Source: Castanea sativa (lineage: Eukaryota > Streptophyta > Magnoliopsida > Fagales > Fagaceae). From it: a stretch of DNA of 64,000 nt. A program made the translations under genes and the position numbers. Below, piece by piece: positions 1 through 11,195 of this stretch. The notes under the pieces are model-generated. The model searched no databases. It was not told where the DNA came from and saw only the letters and a list, made by a program, of their open reading frames with translations. The stretch covers positions 19,841,614 to 19,905,613 of the forward strand of contig NC_134015.1 of NCBI RefSeq assembly GCF_040712315.1. The letters run 5' to 3'. Each line of letters begins with the position of its first letter. Positions within the stretch are counted from its first letter, which is position 1.

Positions 1-2199
1 AGAAAGAACAGGGTTATTTAGGAGATGACTAAAGCCATGTTGCACAACAAGGATGTGGCTAGAAACTTGTGGGGAGAAGCTGTCAACACTGCGTGTCATA
101 CATTTAATAGGGTGTATTTCAAACCCAGTACCAAAAAGACTCCCTATGAGCTGTGGAAGGGAAGGAAGCTGAATGTTAAGAATTTTAGAATCTTTGGAAG
201 TGCTTGTTTTATTCTCAAGGATAGATAAAACGTGGGAAAATTTGACTCCCAAAGTGTTGAAGGAATATTTTTGGGATACTCCTCTACAAGCAAGGCTTAT
301 TGGGTATACAACAAGAGAACCAAAAAGGTGATGAAAACTATAAATGTTGTTATCAATAAAGTTTTGGAGTCCGGTTTTGAGAATATTAGTGAGGAAATCC
401 CCAGGGAAATTCTTCCTCTCGAGCCCAAGGATATTCAAGAACCTGTTGATCAAGAGCCTGCATCCCCAAGTACTCCCGGTACTCCAAGTGTTGTAGAAGG
501 TTCAGCAAACATATCTACCTCACCTGATTCTGAATCTCATGAATGGACCCTCCTCCAGAATTAAGTTGAATCATCCTCTTGAAGTTATTGTGGGAAATAT
601 GAATGAGCTTACACTAAGGAAACGCACAGTTGATAAATGTGTTGCTAACTTCGTGTCTTATTCTTCCTATTTGTCGCAGGTTGAACCTACCAAGGTTAAG
701 GAAGCTCCTCAGGATGAAAGCTAGGTGGAAGCTATGCATGATGAACTGTTTCAATTTCAAAGGAATGATGTCTAGACTCTAGTACCTAGACCAGAGGGTA
801 AGCACATCATTGGCACAAAGTGGATTTTTCGCAATAAGACTGATGAGGAGGGCAATGTGATTTGCAATAAGGCTTGTCTTGTGGCTCAAGGATACTCACA
901 AATGGAAGGAGTGGACTATGATGAGACATTTACTCCAGTAGCCCGTATGGAGTCCATTAGGATTCTCCTAGCCCTAGCATGCCATTTGAAGTTCAAGCTT
1001 TACCAAATGGATGTCAAGACTACTTTCTTAAATGGGTTCCTTAAAGAAGATGTCTATGTGGCTCAACCAAAAGGATTCATAGATCCCTACTTTCTGGATC
1101 ATGTGTTGTATCTCAAAAAGGCACTCTATGGTTTAAAGCAAGCCCCCAGAGCTTAGTACAATCGGCTCACACAATACTTAGTGTCACATGGGTTCATAAG
1201 AGGAAAGGCTGATCAAACTCTCTTCATCAAAAGGAAAGATGACAAGTTGATAGTTGCTCAAGTCTATGTTGATGATATCATCCTTAAGTCAACAAAGGAT
1301 GAACTTGCTCATGGTTTCTCCAAACTTATGCAGGCCGAGTTCAAGATGAGCATGATTGGAGAGTTAAATCACTTCCTTAGATTGCAAATCCGTCAGCAAG
1401 AGTCAGGTATATTCATATCTGAATCTAAATATGCTAGAAATCTTATGAAAAAGTTTGGTTTGGAGTTTGCTAGTTCTATTAGAACCCCTATGAGTCCAAA
1501 TGTTAAACTCACTGTTGATGTGTTGGGAAAAAGTATTGATCCATCTCTCTATAGAAGCATGATAGGTAGTCTTCTTTACCTTACTGCTAGTAGGCCTGAC
1601 ATTAGTTACAGTGTGCTGGATATCAAGCTAATCCCAAAGAGTCTCATATGACTGCTTTGAAAAGAATCATAAAGTATGTCAAAACCACTGTCGACTTTGG
1701 TGTATGGTACAGCAAGGATACAAATGATGTCTTAGCTGGGTATTCGGATGCTGATTGGGCTGGGAATGCCGATGATAGAAAGAGTACTTCAGGGGTTTGT
1801 TCTTATGTGGGTAATAATCTTGTCTCTTGAATGAGCAAAAAGCAGAATTCCATCTCATTATCCACTACAAAGGTTGAATACATCGTTGCCGGTAGCTGTT
1901 GCACCCAACTTCTATGGATGCAAAAACTTCTCCTTAACTATGGTATTCGCCAAGAACACCTCACTATCTATTGTGACAATACCAGTACCATCAATATCTC
2001 TAAAAATCTGGTTCAACATTCTTGAGCTAAACACATAGAGATTCAACATCACTTCATTCATAAGCTTGTTGAAGATGGTACACTTACTCTTGAGTTCATT
2101 CACACTGATGATTAGAAGGCTGATTTGTTAACCAAACCTCTTGATAGCAAACGGTTTGAATTCCTTCATCAAAACATCAGTGTTATCTCCATGGAATGA
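1..2199 (+). pseudogene. Ty1/copia pol remnant (integrase C-term, RT, RNase H)
   Basis: This is the 3' half of a copia polyprotein that begins outside the window. In order: the integrase C-terminal part with TPYELWKGRKLNVKNFRIFG and a GIFLGYS motif (about 25-400); reverse transcriptase from about 720 to 1620 with [19 protein letters not shown] and the catalytic YVDD (about 1267); and RNase H (about 1640-2130) with SDADWAGNADDRKSTSG and the KADLLTKPL tail. All order and orientation match Ty1/copia pol. The frame is broken by several stops and shifts (about 226, 562, 722, 1154, 1650, 1828, 2023, 2113), so it cannot encode an active polyprotein. The 3' region and LTR that follow match the second element at 41429-48837, and the env-like ORF downstream suggests a Sirevirus. 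The lineage is inferred; the copia assignment is firm. Confidence 0.93.
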
Positions 2200-4004
2200 T
2201 CTTCTCTTCTCCTCCTCCTTCTTCATGCATTTGCATCTAGTTTTTATGCAATGCTTTGCTTAATATTTTTTTGTTTATCTGTTTTCAGTTTTTGTTTTTC
2301 TTGTTTTTTAAAAATTGAAAAATCAGAAAAATACAAAAACAGTGTGTGTTTGTGTACATTGGTACTTGTGTACCTTGAATGGCCATTGAAACAAACTTTT
2401 CTAAACGTTGTATCTCTTGTAGCTTAGATGAGCATCTCTATGCACAACTAAGCAAGTGATTTGTGGCTCGTGTCTGCGATGAGTAAGATTAAGTGAAGTA
2501 CTTATCACTCGTATCATTCTTTTTGACGGGAAGAACTAGAAAATCATAAGAAAAAGGCATAAATAACCATCTTTCTACTGTTGCCTACCATTCATGAAAT
2601 GACATCTGTATGCTTCGGCATAGCAAAAGTGCAATGTCAAAAGCTTAACATCATTGGGTATTTCTTTTCTCTCTCTCATATGCCCATGCATGATATGTTT
2701 AATAAAAGAAAACATGCAAAGAAAAAATAAAGCAAAAAGAATCAAAATGCTTTAAATATGATTGCAAGTGTGTATTCTAGGAGATGTAGGAGTTATAGGA
2801 TGTACCTCGAAGGTGATAGTCCCCATTAACCAGTTATGATCATGTGTGAGTTCAATTGATTTGCTCATATCTCAAATCGTCATAACATGTAGACACTTAT
2901 GCAATCTTGCGACATTTTTCACACACAACATGCAATATTCTTTGCTATTTTTGATACATGTGCAGGTACAATGTGATTTGTCCATCACAAGATTTACTTG
3001 TGTTAATGTATACCTACTAAACTGTCTTGACTTGTTTTTGAAATATAAAATTGGTTAGACTTGTTGTGTGTGTGTGTGTTTTGGATCTAAATGCTTGACA
3101 TTTTTCTTGTTTGAAAGACATTTTTGAGAGCTTCAAATGTTGTTTCGATCTTTAATTAAGTAGCATACTTGATTGCATTCATGCCTGTGTTTTTCTCTTC
3201 TTTGAAAAACTGTTTTAAGCAATCTTGACAGCTTCTCGATACCTCTCAACAGCTAGGCTATCTATCGAGCTCTTCAGCTTCTTTTTATTGCAATCTTGAT
3301 AGCTTCTCAATCCATCGAGAAAATTTCTATCTCCTCGATAGCTGCTCGATAGCTTCTCGATCCATCGAGACACTTTTGCTGTGGACACCTCTGGATAGCT
3401 TCTCGATAGACGTATCTGTTGAACTTTAAAGCTCGACACCTCTCGATTTGTTGAGAATTATGGACTTCTATATAAAGGGTCAGCACGATTTCTCCTTCAT
3501 TTTTTCTCGATCTCTCTTGATCCTTTCTGACTTCTCACCTTCCCAAACACCTCTCTCTCACTCCAAACTTCATTCCTAGTAGATTTTCAGCCTAGATCAA
3601 GCTTTTCTTATCTGGAAAGGGTTTTTAATCCTTCATTCTTCATGCATTTCATGCATTAGACCTAGATTTTTGGGTTTTTGAAAACTTTTTGGGGTTTTTC
3701 AAAATTGATGAGGTTTTTGCAAAATTTTGGGATGGGTTTTGTATAATTTATCCTAAATGATCATGCATTGCATCACATTTGCATTGTAACAATGTTTCAT
3801 GCATTTTAGATGTGTGTTTACTTTGTTGCAGACTTATGTACTAGTAGGTTTGGATTGGGCTAAGCCCACGATGCTTTTAAGTTTGCATGTCACATGTTCA
3901 TGCAATTTTCATGCATACGTACTTTCTTTTCTTTAGATTCTTATATTGAATTGTTTGGTGATCTTCTGCTTGTCTCCCTCTCTCTCCTTCTTTCCGTCGG
4001 CATC
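2200..4004 (+). other. Non-coding region of the copia element between pol and env-like ORF
   Basis: No conserved coding frame is visible in these 1.8 kb. The stretch is clearly homologous, in the opposite orientation, to about 45960-44035 of the second element. The match includes the segment around 2380-2580 with 'gaatggccattgaaacaaac' and 'gcttagatgagcat'. The 3' part (3220-3480) carries a promoter-like region, listed separately. From 3480 to 4004 a CT-rich leader and T-rich sequence lead to the env-like start codon. Confidence 0.75.
3220..3480 (+). promoter_or_regulatory. Putative internal promoter of env-like ORF (palindrome cluster plus TATA)
   Basis: Multiple copies of CTCGATAG / TCGATCCATCGAG-type motifs, many self-complementary, lie immediately upstream of TATATAAA (3469-3476). 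The env-like start codon is about 530 bp further on. The second element has the same arrangement on the minus strand: palindromes at about 44600-44900, TATATAAA at 44589-44582, and a start codon about 550 bp on. Conservation between the two copies is seen directly. Promoter function is inferred. Confidence 0.5.
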
Positions 4005-5173
4005 ATGGCGCCTAAGCGTAAATCCACTCCGTTGCGGAACCCTCTTCGTTCTGGGGCATCTTCCTCTGATTCTACTCCTTCTCATCTTCGGTTCTATGAT
4101 GAGAAAGCCCGTAAGGACTTCTCAAAGAACTTTTCTCGATGAGGCATTCATTTGGAACGCCAAGTCATTTTATCAGATTTCTCCGATACTGACCTTCCTA
4201 CTGTCATTTACAGTAGGGGTTGGGAGTTATTGTGTGGCATCCCAGTCACTTGTCCTTCTGTGATCATATATGAGTTTTACTCCAATATGCACAGATTCGA
4301 TTCTTCAGTATCTCATTTTTCTACTCGCATTCGAGGTACGTGCATTATGGTCACTCCGGATATTGTATTCGAGGTGCTCCATGCCCCGAGGGTAGCGCAT
4401 CTTGACTACCCCGGTTATGATTGTCTTAGGATTGTGTCCAAAGATGAGCTCATGTCTCTATTCTATGAGACTCCTTCTTCTTGGGGTGATCGTCAGAAAA
4501 CCTGTTGCTCAACCTTTGCTAAAGGTCTAAGATTTCTTAACATGGTGATGACTTTTGTTCTCCATCCTTTGTCTCACTATAACTCTATCACAGAGCCTCG
4601 TGCTCAATTTTTGTATCCCTCCTAGAGAACCTCTCTATTGACTTACCTTTTCATTTCATCCTCCCCCTTATAGATGTCTATAAGGATACGAAGACTCGTA
4701 ATAAGCTTATCTTTCCTTTAGCTATCATGAGGATCATTTGCCATTTTTCTGTCTCCTTTCCCATTTTCGATCATTTCCCTGTCATGTGTGCCATTGATGA
4801 GGCGACTATCAGACGGAGTGAGGCCCAGCTTCAACCAAAGTGGCCATAGACTGAGACGGCGACACCTTCAGCTTCTTCAACTCCATCCAAATCTGCTCCT
4901 TCTTCTTCTGCGGATGGTGTGACTCTCAAGGCGATTATGGCGCAACTTCAGTGCATGGATACTAGCCTTGTCAATCTCAGTGATGAGTTGTGTTAAGTGA
5001 ACACCCTTGTCGGTTGTATTGCACGACGACAAACTCACCTTGGTGGCTTTGTTGAGTCTCCCACTCCTTCTCCAGAGACTTCTGAGGATGAGGATGACAA
5101 TGGTGGCTTTAATGGCGATGGTGATGAGGATGATGGTGATAGCTCTTCCAGCGATAACGAGAGGACTGCTTGA
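4005..5173 (+). pseudogene. Env-like / additional ORF of Sirevirus-type copia element
   Basis: This ORF lies after pol and before the 3' LTR, the position of the env-like gene in Sireviruses. It starts with MAPKRKSTP at 4005. A basic Ser-rich N-terminus is followed by a globular region (FYSNMHRFD, VTPDIVFEVLHAPR, MVMTFVLHPLSHYNSITEPRA) and a region with RRSEAQL. It ends in an acidic Asp/Glu/Ser-rich tail and a stop at 5171-5173. Stops and frameshifts at about 4140, 4623, 4848 and 4995 mark it as a pseudogene. The minus-strand copy at 44034-42850 has the same motifs in the same order. I see no convincing transmembrane segment, so 'env-like' refers to position, not to proven envelope function. 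DNA just past the stop reads CACTTGCC/CCCTTTGTCATTTGTGACAAAAAGGGGG-like sequence shared by both copies. Confidence 0.75.
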
Positions 5174-5408
5174 GTTACTTGCCCTTTGTCATTTGTGACA
5201 AAAAGGGGGAGTAGTTTTGGGATATGAAAGTAGTCATGTATTTAGGGGGAGAGTTAGTATAGGAGATTTTTGTTAGGGGGAATGTCTATATTTTTTGAGG
5301 GATGTAGTGAGGACTTATGTATCTTTTCTTTTCTTTATCTTTTAGATACTTTGTTCATGTACCTTTGGTCTTGTGACCACTTTGTGATAGCAAACATGTA
5401 TTAATTAT

Positions 5409-5444
<36 letters not shown>

Positions 5445-5751
5445 AGGTTGCAGTTCTTTCACCTATCTCTACATGTGTTATTTCTTTTCTCTCTTTATGC
5501 ACATGCTTCTTATATATTGTATGCAATCTTTTATTTCTGTTTCGCACTAAGATGCCTTGATGAGTTTTGTTTAAAGTGTTTCAGAGATACAGGTTGTCAA
5601 AGTCTTCCTTGCCATGAACTCTCTTCTTGCAAAGTTTTTCAAGAGTTTGTGTTATGATAGATTTTATTATATTCAACAAGTGAGTATGAGTTGAGTGATT
5701 TATGACTTCTCTCATATGTTCACTTGTTTGTTGTGGTTTTATCACAGATTG
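5174..5751 (+). other. 3' untranslated region of copia element with (AT)n
   Basis: This contains no supported gene. It holds purine-rich GGGGGA tracts (about 5207-5280), an (AT)n microsatellite at about 5409-5440, and sequence leading to the polypurine tract. The GGGGG-A tracts resemble the extra polypurine tracts described for Sireviruses (inference). Confidence 0.6.
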
Positions 5752-5765
5752 CCAAAGGGGGAGAT
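5752..5765 (+). promoter_or_regulatory. Polypurine tract of copia element
   Basis: CAAAGGGGGAGAT lies directly before the LTR start TGTTAGGACAT. The second element has CCAAAGTGGGAGAT at the same position (42313-42297, minus). Confidence 0.8.
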
Positions 5766-6769
5766 TGTTAGGACATATGTGTTTCATGTTAGGAACATAT
5801 GTCATCATGTATTGGCTAATCCTTTGACAAAACACACTTTACTTGTAATTGGGTAGATCTAAGATGTGTTTAATACTTCAAGGAACAAGGTTTCAAGATC
5901 AAGTGTTAAAGCCATGCAAATCTGTCCAAGAAACAAGTGATGAAGTGCTGGTTTTTAAAACTTGACAGTTAGTATCTATCGAGGTTTAAAAACTGTTTTA
6001 GCTCGATGCTCGACAGCTGCTCGATAGATAGGGTATCTATCGAGATTTATGAAAAACAGATTTTCAGTTCTGATTTTCATCCAATCTGTGAATAGATGTT
6101 TGAGATTTCTTTTCTCACAACCCTAAACATATATAAAGATTATTTTAAGGGCCGTCATAGGTGGCATAGTTGCACGAGTGTGAAGCAAAGTGTTGTTTAT
6201 GCAAATTGTGATCGGAAACCTAATTTGCCCTAGTTCTTCTTTCTCTTGAAGAAGCTATTGCGTTTGTACGTCATTGGGTTTTTTGACCAAGCAGTTTCGT
6301 GAACTTCATCGTGTTGATGAATTGAAGAACTTTTCAGCCAACATCTTTCTCAAGTTGGCGATTAAGTCGCGTACTGAGATCCGCCCATCTATTGGTTAGT
6401 CACGTACTAGGAGCCGTGCATTAAAATGAGAGATTGTTACTACAAAACAAGTCCAATTGTGTATTGGGGTAAGGGTTCAACTGTAGGTTGGTATAAGTAC
6501 TGGGATTCCTTTACTTGTAACCGCTTGTTGTGATAATAATGAATTCTCGAGAGTGGTGACCTTAAAATCACCCAGTGGGGTTTTTGCCTTGGAGATTTTC
6601 CCCATTCGTAAACAAATCACTGTGTCAACTTTATTTTCCACTGCATTTTATTTAGTTGGTGATTTGTTTGTGCTGCCATGCATATTGTATGTTAATTTGA
6701 TTAATTAATCAACTTGGCTAATTAATTGGTTAATTCATCACAAGCGGTCAATACATTCTTGGCCTATCA
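5766..6769 (+). repeat. 3' LTR of plus-strand Sirevirus-like element (1,004 bp)
   Basis: It begins TGTTAGGACATATG just after the PPT and ends CTTGGCCTATCA. The same termini delimit the solo LTR at 52736-53745, and most of the body also matches the LTRs of the minus-strand element. The U3-like part contains a perfect 11-bp inverted repeat (6020-6044). The 5' LTR is outside the window, so the target-site duplication cannot be checked; the five bases after the LTR are ATTGG. Confidence 0.88.
6020..6044. promoter_or_regulatory. LTR palindrome CTCGATAGATA-GGG-TATCTATCGAG
   Basis: Perfect 11-bp arms flank a 3-bp spacer. The solo LTR at 52736 keeps the palindrome with one arm mismatch (about 53003-53027). 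Related CTCGATAG units cluster ahead of the env-like ORF. A binding-site role is inferred. Confidence 0.6.
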
Positions 6770-6774
6770 ATTGG

Positions 6775-7040
6775 TTTGTTTGGAATAGAGGGAGATGGAG
6801 GGAGCTAGGGAAGAGGGGAGTCCAAACATATGGTATAGGAATTTTTTTTTCAGGATTTTTATTGACAAGATATATAGGTCTTAATTTTAGATTTCATTCC
6901 ATTAATTAAAAAGAAAGATTACTATAAGTGAATGTTAATTTATGTCAACTTTTGTTTACATATTACAGAGTTTAGTTAGCCTTTATTGCAGGACACATAA
7001 TTGAGATAAAATATTTTTTTACACTTGTTCATATTCTCTT
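6775..7040 (+). repeat. Duplicated intergenic block, copy 1
   Basis: 'gtttggaatagagggag' through the 'aggacacataatt.agacaa' segment is homologous to 50045-50345, upstream of gene copy C, and to about 23700-23990, the interrupted 5' flank of copy A. No peptide gene follows here, so this may be the 5' remnant of a fifth unit. The LTR at 5766-6769 ends at its left edge. Confidence 0.7.
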
Positions 7041-8248
7041 ACAAAGTTTGACTCCAAACATGTTGGGAGCCTTGAGCTCCAACCACTAATAGGAAGATCA
7101 GATTATTGCACATGACTTACTTAACCTAGCTAACCCAGTGAGTATATGCATTGCACATGATATTCCTACAGGTGGTTACTGGTTAGAGCCCATGACCCCA
7201 AACATGTTCCTAAGACAAATAAAATTTTAGTTTGAGTGAATTTTGAATTTCTTAAAACTTAGGTGATAGAATTTTAGCTAAATTAAACTATACTAACAAT
7301 TAATACCCAATTTTTGGTAATACAATTTTAGTTAGAGAAGAATTTTAAATTTCTTGAAATTTAGATAATATAATTTTACTTAAACTATTTTTAAAAATTA
7401 ACAAGAGAAATAGTATTTTAATTGGAGTAGGCTTTTTAAACTATCTTAAAATTTTTAATATTAATAAGATAAACATTATAAAAAAGGATAAGATAATTTA
7501 ATAATTAATAAGAACATAGCCACTTATTGTACAGAGAAGATAGCCACTTGGCACTAATAAAGCATGTAAGAACTTGAATAAATTTAGGCAGATTCCAACA
7601 ATTAGTAGTTATGCATGTTTCATTGACCAATGTTACTTGGGCTTAAATAAGGGCTCATTATTTTTTTTTTTTCATTTTTTGTCCAAAATAAAATAACTTC
7701 ATTAATCATAGCACCATAATATTTCAAAGAATGAAAAATATATAATATCTACAAATGATTTTTCAAAGGAAAAAAAGAAAGAAAGAGAAAAAGAAAAGGA
7801 TCGATTGAAAACTTAAATTAGTATGACTACAAATAATTCTTTTGATAATATTTGAATTAAAAATGTTACAAAGCATAGATATAATTCTCACTAGTCAGTA
7901 CTCAGTAGTCACTACATGCAATACGACAATAAACTTGGGCAAATAAGAGTATCATATTAATTAATAAAAGTGATTAATTAAATATAAAAAAGTGATCTAC
8001 TGTAGTGAAAAAAAAAACCTAGGTGAACCGATCAATTACAAATCAATATTTATATTCCGATAGAGCTTCCAGATAGTCCTATACTGATGGTCATATATAC
8101 AATATCACACAGCTCTTGATCTTGATATATAGGCCAAGGCGCGCATAAGTCTTCTCCAAGGATTTTTGTGGTTGAAAGAAGAGAGAAAAATGGAAAGAAA
8201 ATAATTTTTTTGGGTGTTTAATTGGAGTAAGTTTCTAAAAAAAAAAAG
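7041..8248. other. AT-rich spacer, no gene seen
   Basis: No coding frame or RNA gene is supported. A degenerate two-fold repeat of about 105 bp (around 7215-7400, motif 'gaatttcttaaaacttag') and A/T homopolymers are present. Confidence 0.6.
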
Positions 8249-8413
8249 TGTAGGTTTTAGTTAGCTCAACCGGTAAAGTTTATGATGGTTGAATAAGAGA
8301 TCTAGGGTTCAATCCCAGCTTACACAAAAAACCAATTGGTGTCTTGGTCTGATGATAAAGAGCATCATCAGGAGTGGACATTATAAGTTGAAACTCTCTC
8401 AAGAAAAAAAAAA
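8249..8413 (+). mobile_element. tRNA-derived SINE (Au-like)
   Basis: A pol III box A-like TAGCTCAACCGG (about 8261) and box B-like GGTTCAATCC (about 8307) have normal SINE spacing. They are followed by a tRNA-unrelated body 'ttggtgtcttggtctgatga' and an A-rich tail (8402-8411). A 5'-truncated copy in the opposite orientation is at 60478-60607. The layout and the 'agagatctagggttcaatcc' core resemble the plant Au SINE family from memory. It is not a functional tRNA gene: there is no cloverleaf 3' half. Confidence 0.75.
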
Positions 8414-9219
8414 TCGGAGAAAGTATATGCTGTTTCAGGAACTCCAAGTCAACATCCATGTGGTGTTTCTAAGTCCAATGAAAAAATTACATGTGTAACA
8501 AAGAAAACACATCAACACTTCAACATTTTATATAACCAAAAGACAAATTTGTCCTAAAAAATTTTGAAATCCCACCACACTCTCTTTATTTTCTCTGAAA
8601 TCCCATTTATCCAAAATCAAATTTCTCTCTCTTTCTAGTTTCTTCTCCCTGGAATCTGAAACCCATTTGTCCCAAATTTTCAATTCAAACCTCCGCTATG
8701 CTCTCACACACATTATTCCTTTTCACTTCAAACCAACTCCACCCAACTACGCCGTTGTGCCGCTTATCCTCGCTTTCTTTCTTTCACCCTCCCCTCCACT
8801 GCACCGCTGCAATACCTAAGTATCTTTGGTCCAACAAATCAATTATACTCGATCCCCATCTCATATTTCGTACTAACATTTTTTTTTTCTGTTTGCAACT
8901 GAGAGAACTAAGGCAATCAACTTCCAAGTGCAGTGTAGGTAAGTTCCTTTCAAAAAAGTTTTTTTTTTTTTTTTTGTTCAATTTCAAACCTATTTTATTT
9001 CCTTGGTCTATTTGCTGCTCTATCATTGAAATTTTTTGGATTTAACTTAAACTGTACGGTAGCTAAAGCTATTGCTTCAATTCGATTCGAAGTTTTCAAT
9101 TTACCATTTTTCCTTTGTCATGTCTCTGATTAACACTCCGTTTGTTTTTTTTTTTTGGTTTTTTTTTTGTTTTGTTTTGTTTATTTATTTATTTATTTTT
9201 TTTTTCAGTTTTATTTTTA
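8414..9219. other. Spacer with CT-rich leader-like sequence, no gene supported
   Basis: Pyrimidine-rich sequence around 8570-8800 and a splice-donor-like GTAAGT at about 8938 look like the 5' end of a transcribed locus, but no conserved coding frame follows. T homopolymers occupy 8959-8976 and 9145-9205. Confidence 0.4.
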
Positions 9220-10247
9220 GGGTCATGCTAACAACTGCTCTTAAGGTAATAGTTAACAATCCATTTTAGGAAAGTTTTAACACCACTTTTATGGGAAATC
9301 AAAAAAGATGTCAAAACATTAATTGTTTTTTTTTTTTCTTTTTCCATAATGTTAGGTTCTAAGACTTTAGGATCTAAATGCATTAGAACTTCAATATGTA
9401 ATGTTGGCAAACCATGATCGAAACTTAGATCTAGATTTAGGCAGCTCAAAGTGTGTTTATTGTAAAGTTGGAATTGAGTGTACTACAGAATTTATTGGAC
9501 TAAATCTGTAAGGCTCGATCGATCGAAAATTAGACTTAATCGATCGAAGCTCGTGTAGATTTTTTTTTTTGCAGAATTTTCCAACTCAGCCCAAGCCCAA
9601 GCCTGTTTGACATGTCGGGTTTTATGTTTTATGTCTCATATAAATAGAAAAACCCTAGCCACGTTTTAGAGGTTGTTGATATGCTGTATGTGTGAATCTC
9701 TTTTGAGATCTAGAGGTGTTTACCTTTATACATACTTAGGGTTATCGAGATCAAGATTGATTTCGAGAACTTGGTGATCTCTCCAGTTGTAGTTTCAAGA
9801 GCTTAAAGAAAAACACAAGTGGGTGTACTTATGGATGCTGTGGAACTGAGAAAGAAGTAGTCCGTGGACTCAGAGTTGTCACGTGGTCGTGGTAGTAAGT
9901 TTTTTACTCAAGGTAGCAATAGGATGTTAGTGGTCTAAGTCACTATTGTAAAACTTCAATTCTTTCATAGTGGATCTTGTTTTACCTTGAGGATAGCTAG
10001 GTTAAATCCTCCCCAGGTTTTTTACTAGTTTGGTTTTCCTAGGTCATCAGATCTTTGTGTTCTTTATTTTCCGCTGCTTTAATATTTGTGATTGTTTTGT
10101 TTTAACCTAGATCTTAATAATTTATCTAAGTAATCACTTGACTAAATAACTAGGTTAAACAACTGGTGTTTTAAGGGGTCTAAAAACGTACACATAAAAA
10201 CTTTCTTTAAATGGATTGTTAACCATTGCCCTAAGGGCATTCTTTAG
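9220..10247. mobile_element. MULE-like foldback MITE, split by a solo LTR
   Basis: The left arm (9220-9290: GGTCATGCTAACAACTGCTC... then 'gttaacaatccatttta') and the inverted right arm (10198-10247: 'aatggattgttaaccattgc'... GGGCATTCTTTAGCATTTTCC) form imperfect terminal inverted repeats of about 50 bp. Removing the LTR at 9350-10192 leaves an element of about 180 bp. Flanks are T-rich low complexity, so no TSD can be called. The Mutator-like class is inferred from the long arms. Confidence 0.6.
9350..10192 (+). repeat. Solo LTR (843 bp) with perfect 5-bp TSD
   Basis: It starts TGTTAGGTTC and ends AACGTACA, flanked by CATAA on both sides (9345-9349 and 10193-10197). A TATA-like CATATAAATA lies at about 9637. 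No internal region or second LTR accompanies it, so it most likely arose by LTR-LTR recombination. It sits inside the MULE-like foldback element. It is unrelated to the 1-kb Sirevirus LTR except for the TGTTAG start. Confidence 0.8.
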
Positions 10248-11182
10248 CATTTTCCTTTTTTTATTTTTTATTTTTTATTTTTAGAAGGGGAGGGGAATTA
10301 GTTATGTGCTTTGTGGCTGAATTATATGCTCTGGGAACTTCAAGCAGCATTGGACAAGAAGATTAGTTCAAATCATTTCAGTTTCATAGTGGAAATGGGT
10401 TTTCATTGTGGCTGTAGTGGCTGTTATTGGTCTATTGTTTTAGTCCCTCCTACTTCCATATGAGAATACTATTCAATTTTGTTGTTGGATGATATGATTC
10501 TAATATTGTGATTAACTGTACATTTTTTTGCCAAGTCTGATGGTTCATAATCCACTAATGGATTGGAGTTTAGTATCATTTTGATGTTAGCTATTTGTGG
10601 TTTAAAATGGGGATAATTTAGATGGAGGAGAGATTTGGGCATGTAGAACATTTTTGTGGGTGAAAACTTAAATGGTGATTATCTATTTGAGATTGTATTA
10701 TATATAAAAATGAGAGTTTGACATTATGTAATGTTCAAAAACAGGAAAATAGTTTTGATCTGCACGAGGCTTGGACAATGATTTTTTATTTTAAGAATTG
10801 CAGATTTCAATAGATGTGTTGTTAAAATAAGACCATATGCATGATATTTGTTCATATAGTGTCTCTCATTTACCTTTTTGGGGTTTTAATAAAAGGAATG
10901 ACCACACCTATTATCACCGCTAGAAGTATGAGGAAAGGTAAGTGATTTTTTTTTAATAAGGTCTCAATAGATAGTATGAACAGAACAAGAACAGTTTTAC
11001 CCAGTTACCTCCTCGGCAACACTGCCACTGCCACTGCCACTATCACTATATTATCATAATGGGATATGCTTTTTCCATTATATTTTGGCTTATAAGTCTT
11101 CTTTTGCAAAGGTGTAGCCCATTTTTGTACTATTGTTGGACAAAGAATTTATTGATTCTAATGATAAATTTCATCCAATATG
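10248..11182. other. Spacer, no gene supported
   Basis: It continues the character of 8414-9219. An exon-like stretch around 10897-10940 (ATGACCACACC... ending in a GTAAGT donor-like site) is the only hint of coding sequence. It is too short to assign. Confidence 0.4.
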
Positions 11183-11195
11183 TATGACTACAAGA

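Noticed and set aside
8255..8330. tRNA gene suggested by A and B boxes
   Set aside because: No acceptor stem or anticodon arm fits; body and A-tail identify a SINE.
8698..9045. 115-residue plus-strand ORF with Phe runs
   Set aside because: Driven by T homopolymers; no conserved motif, and a donor-like site interrupts it.
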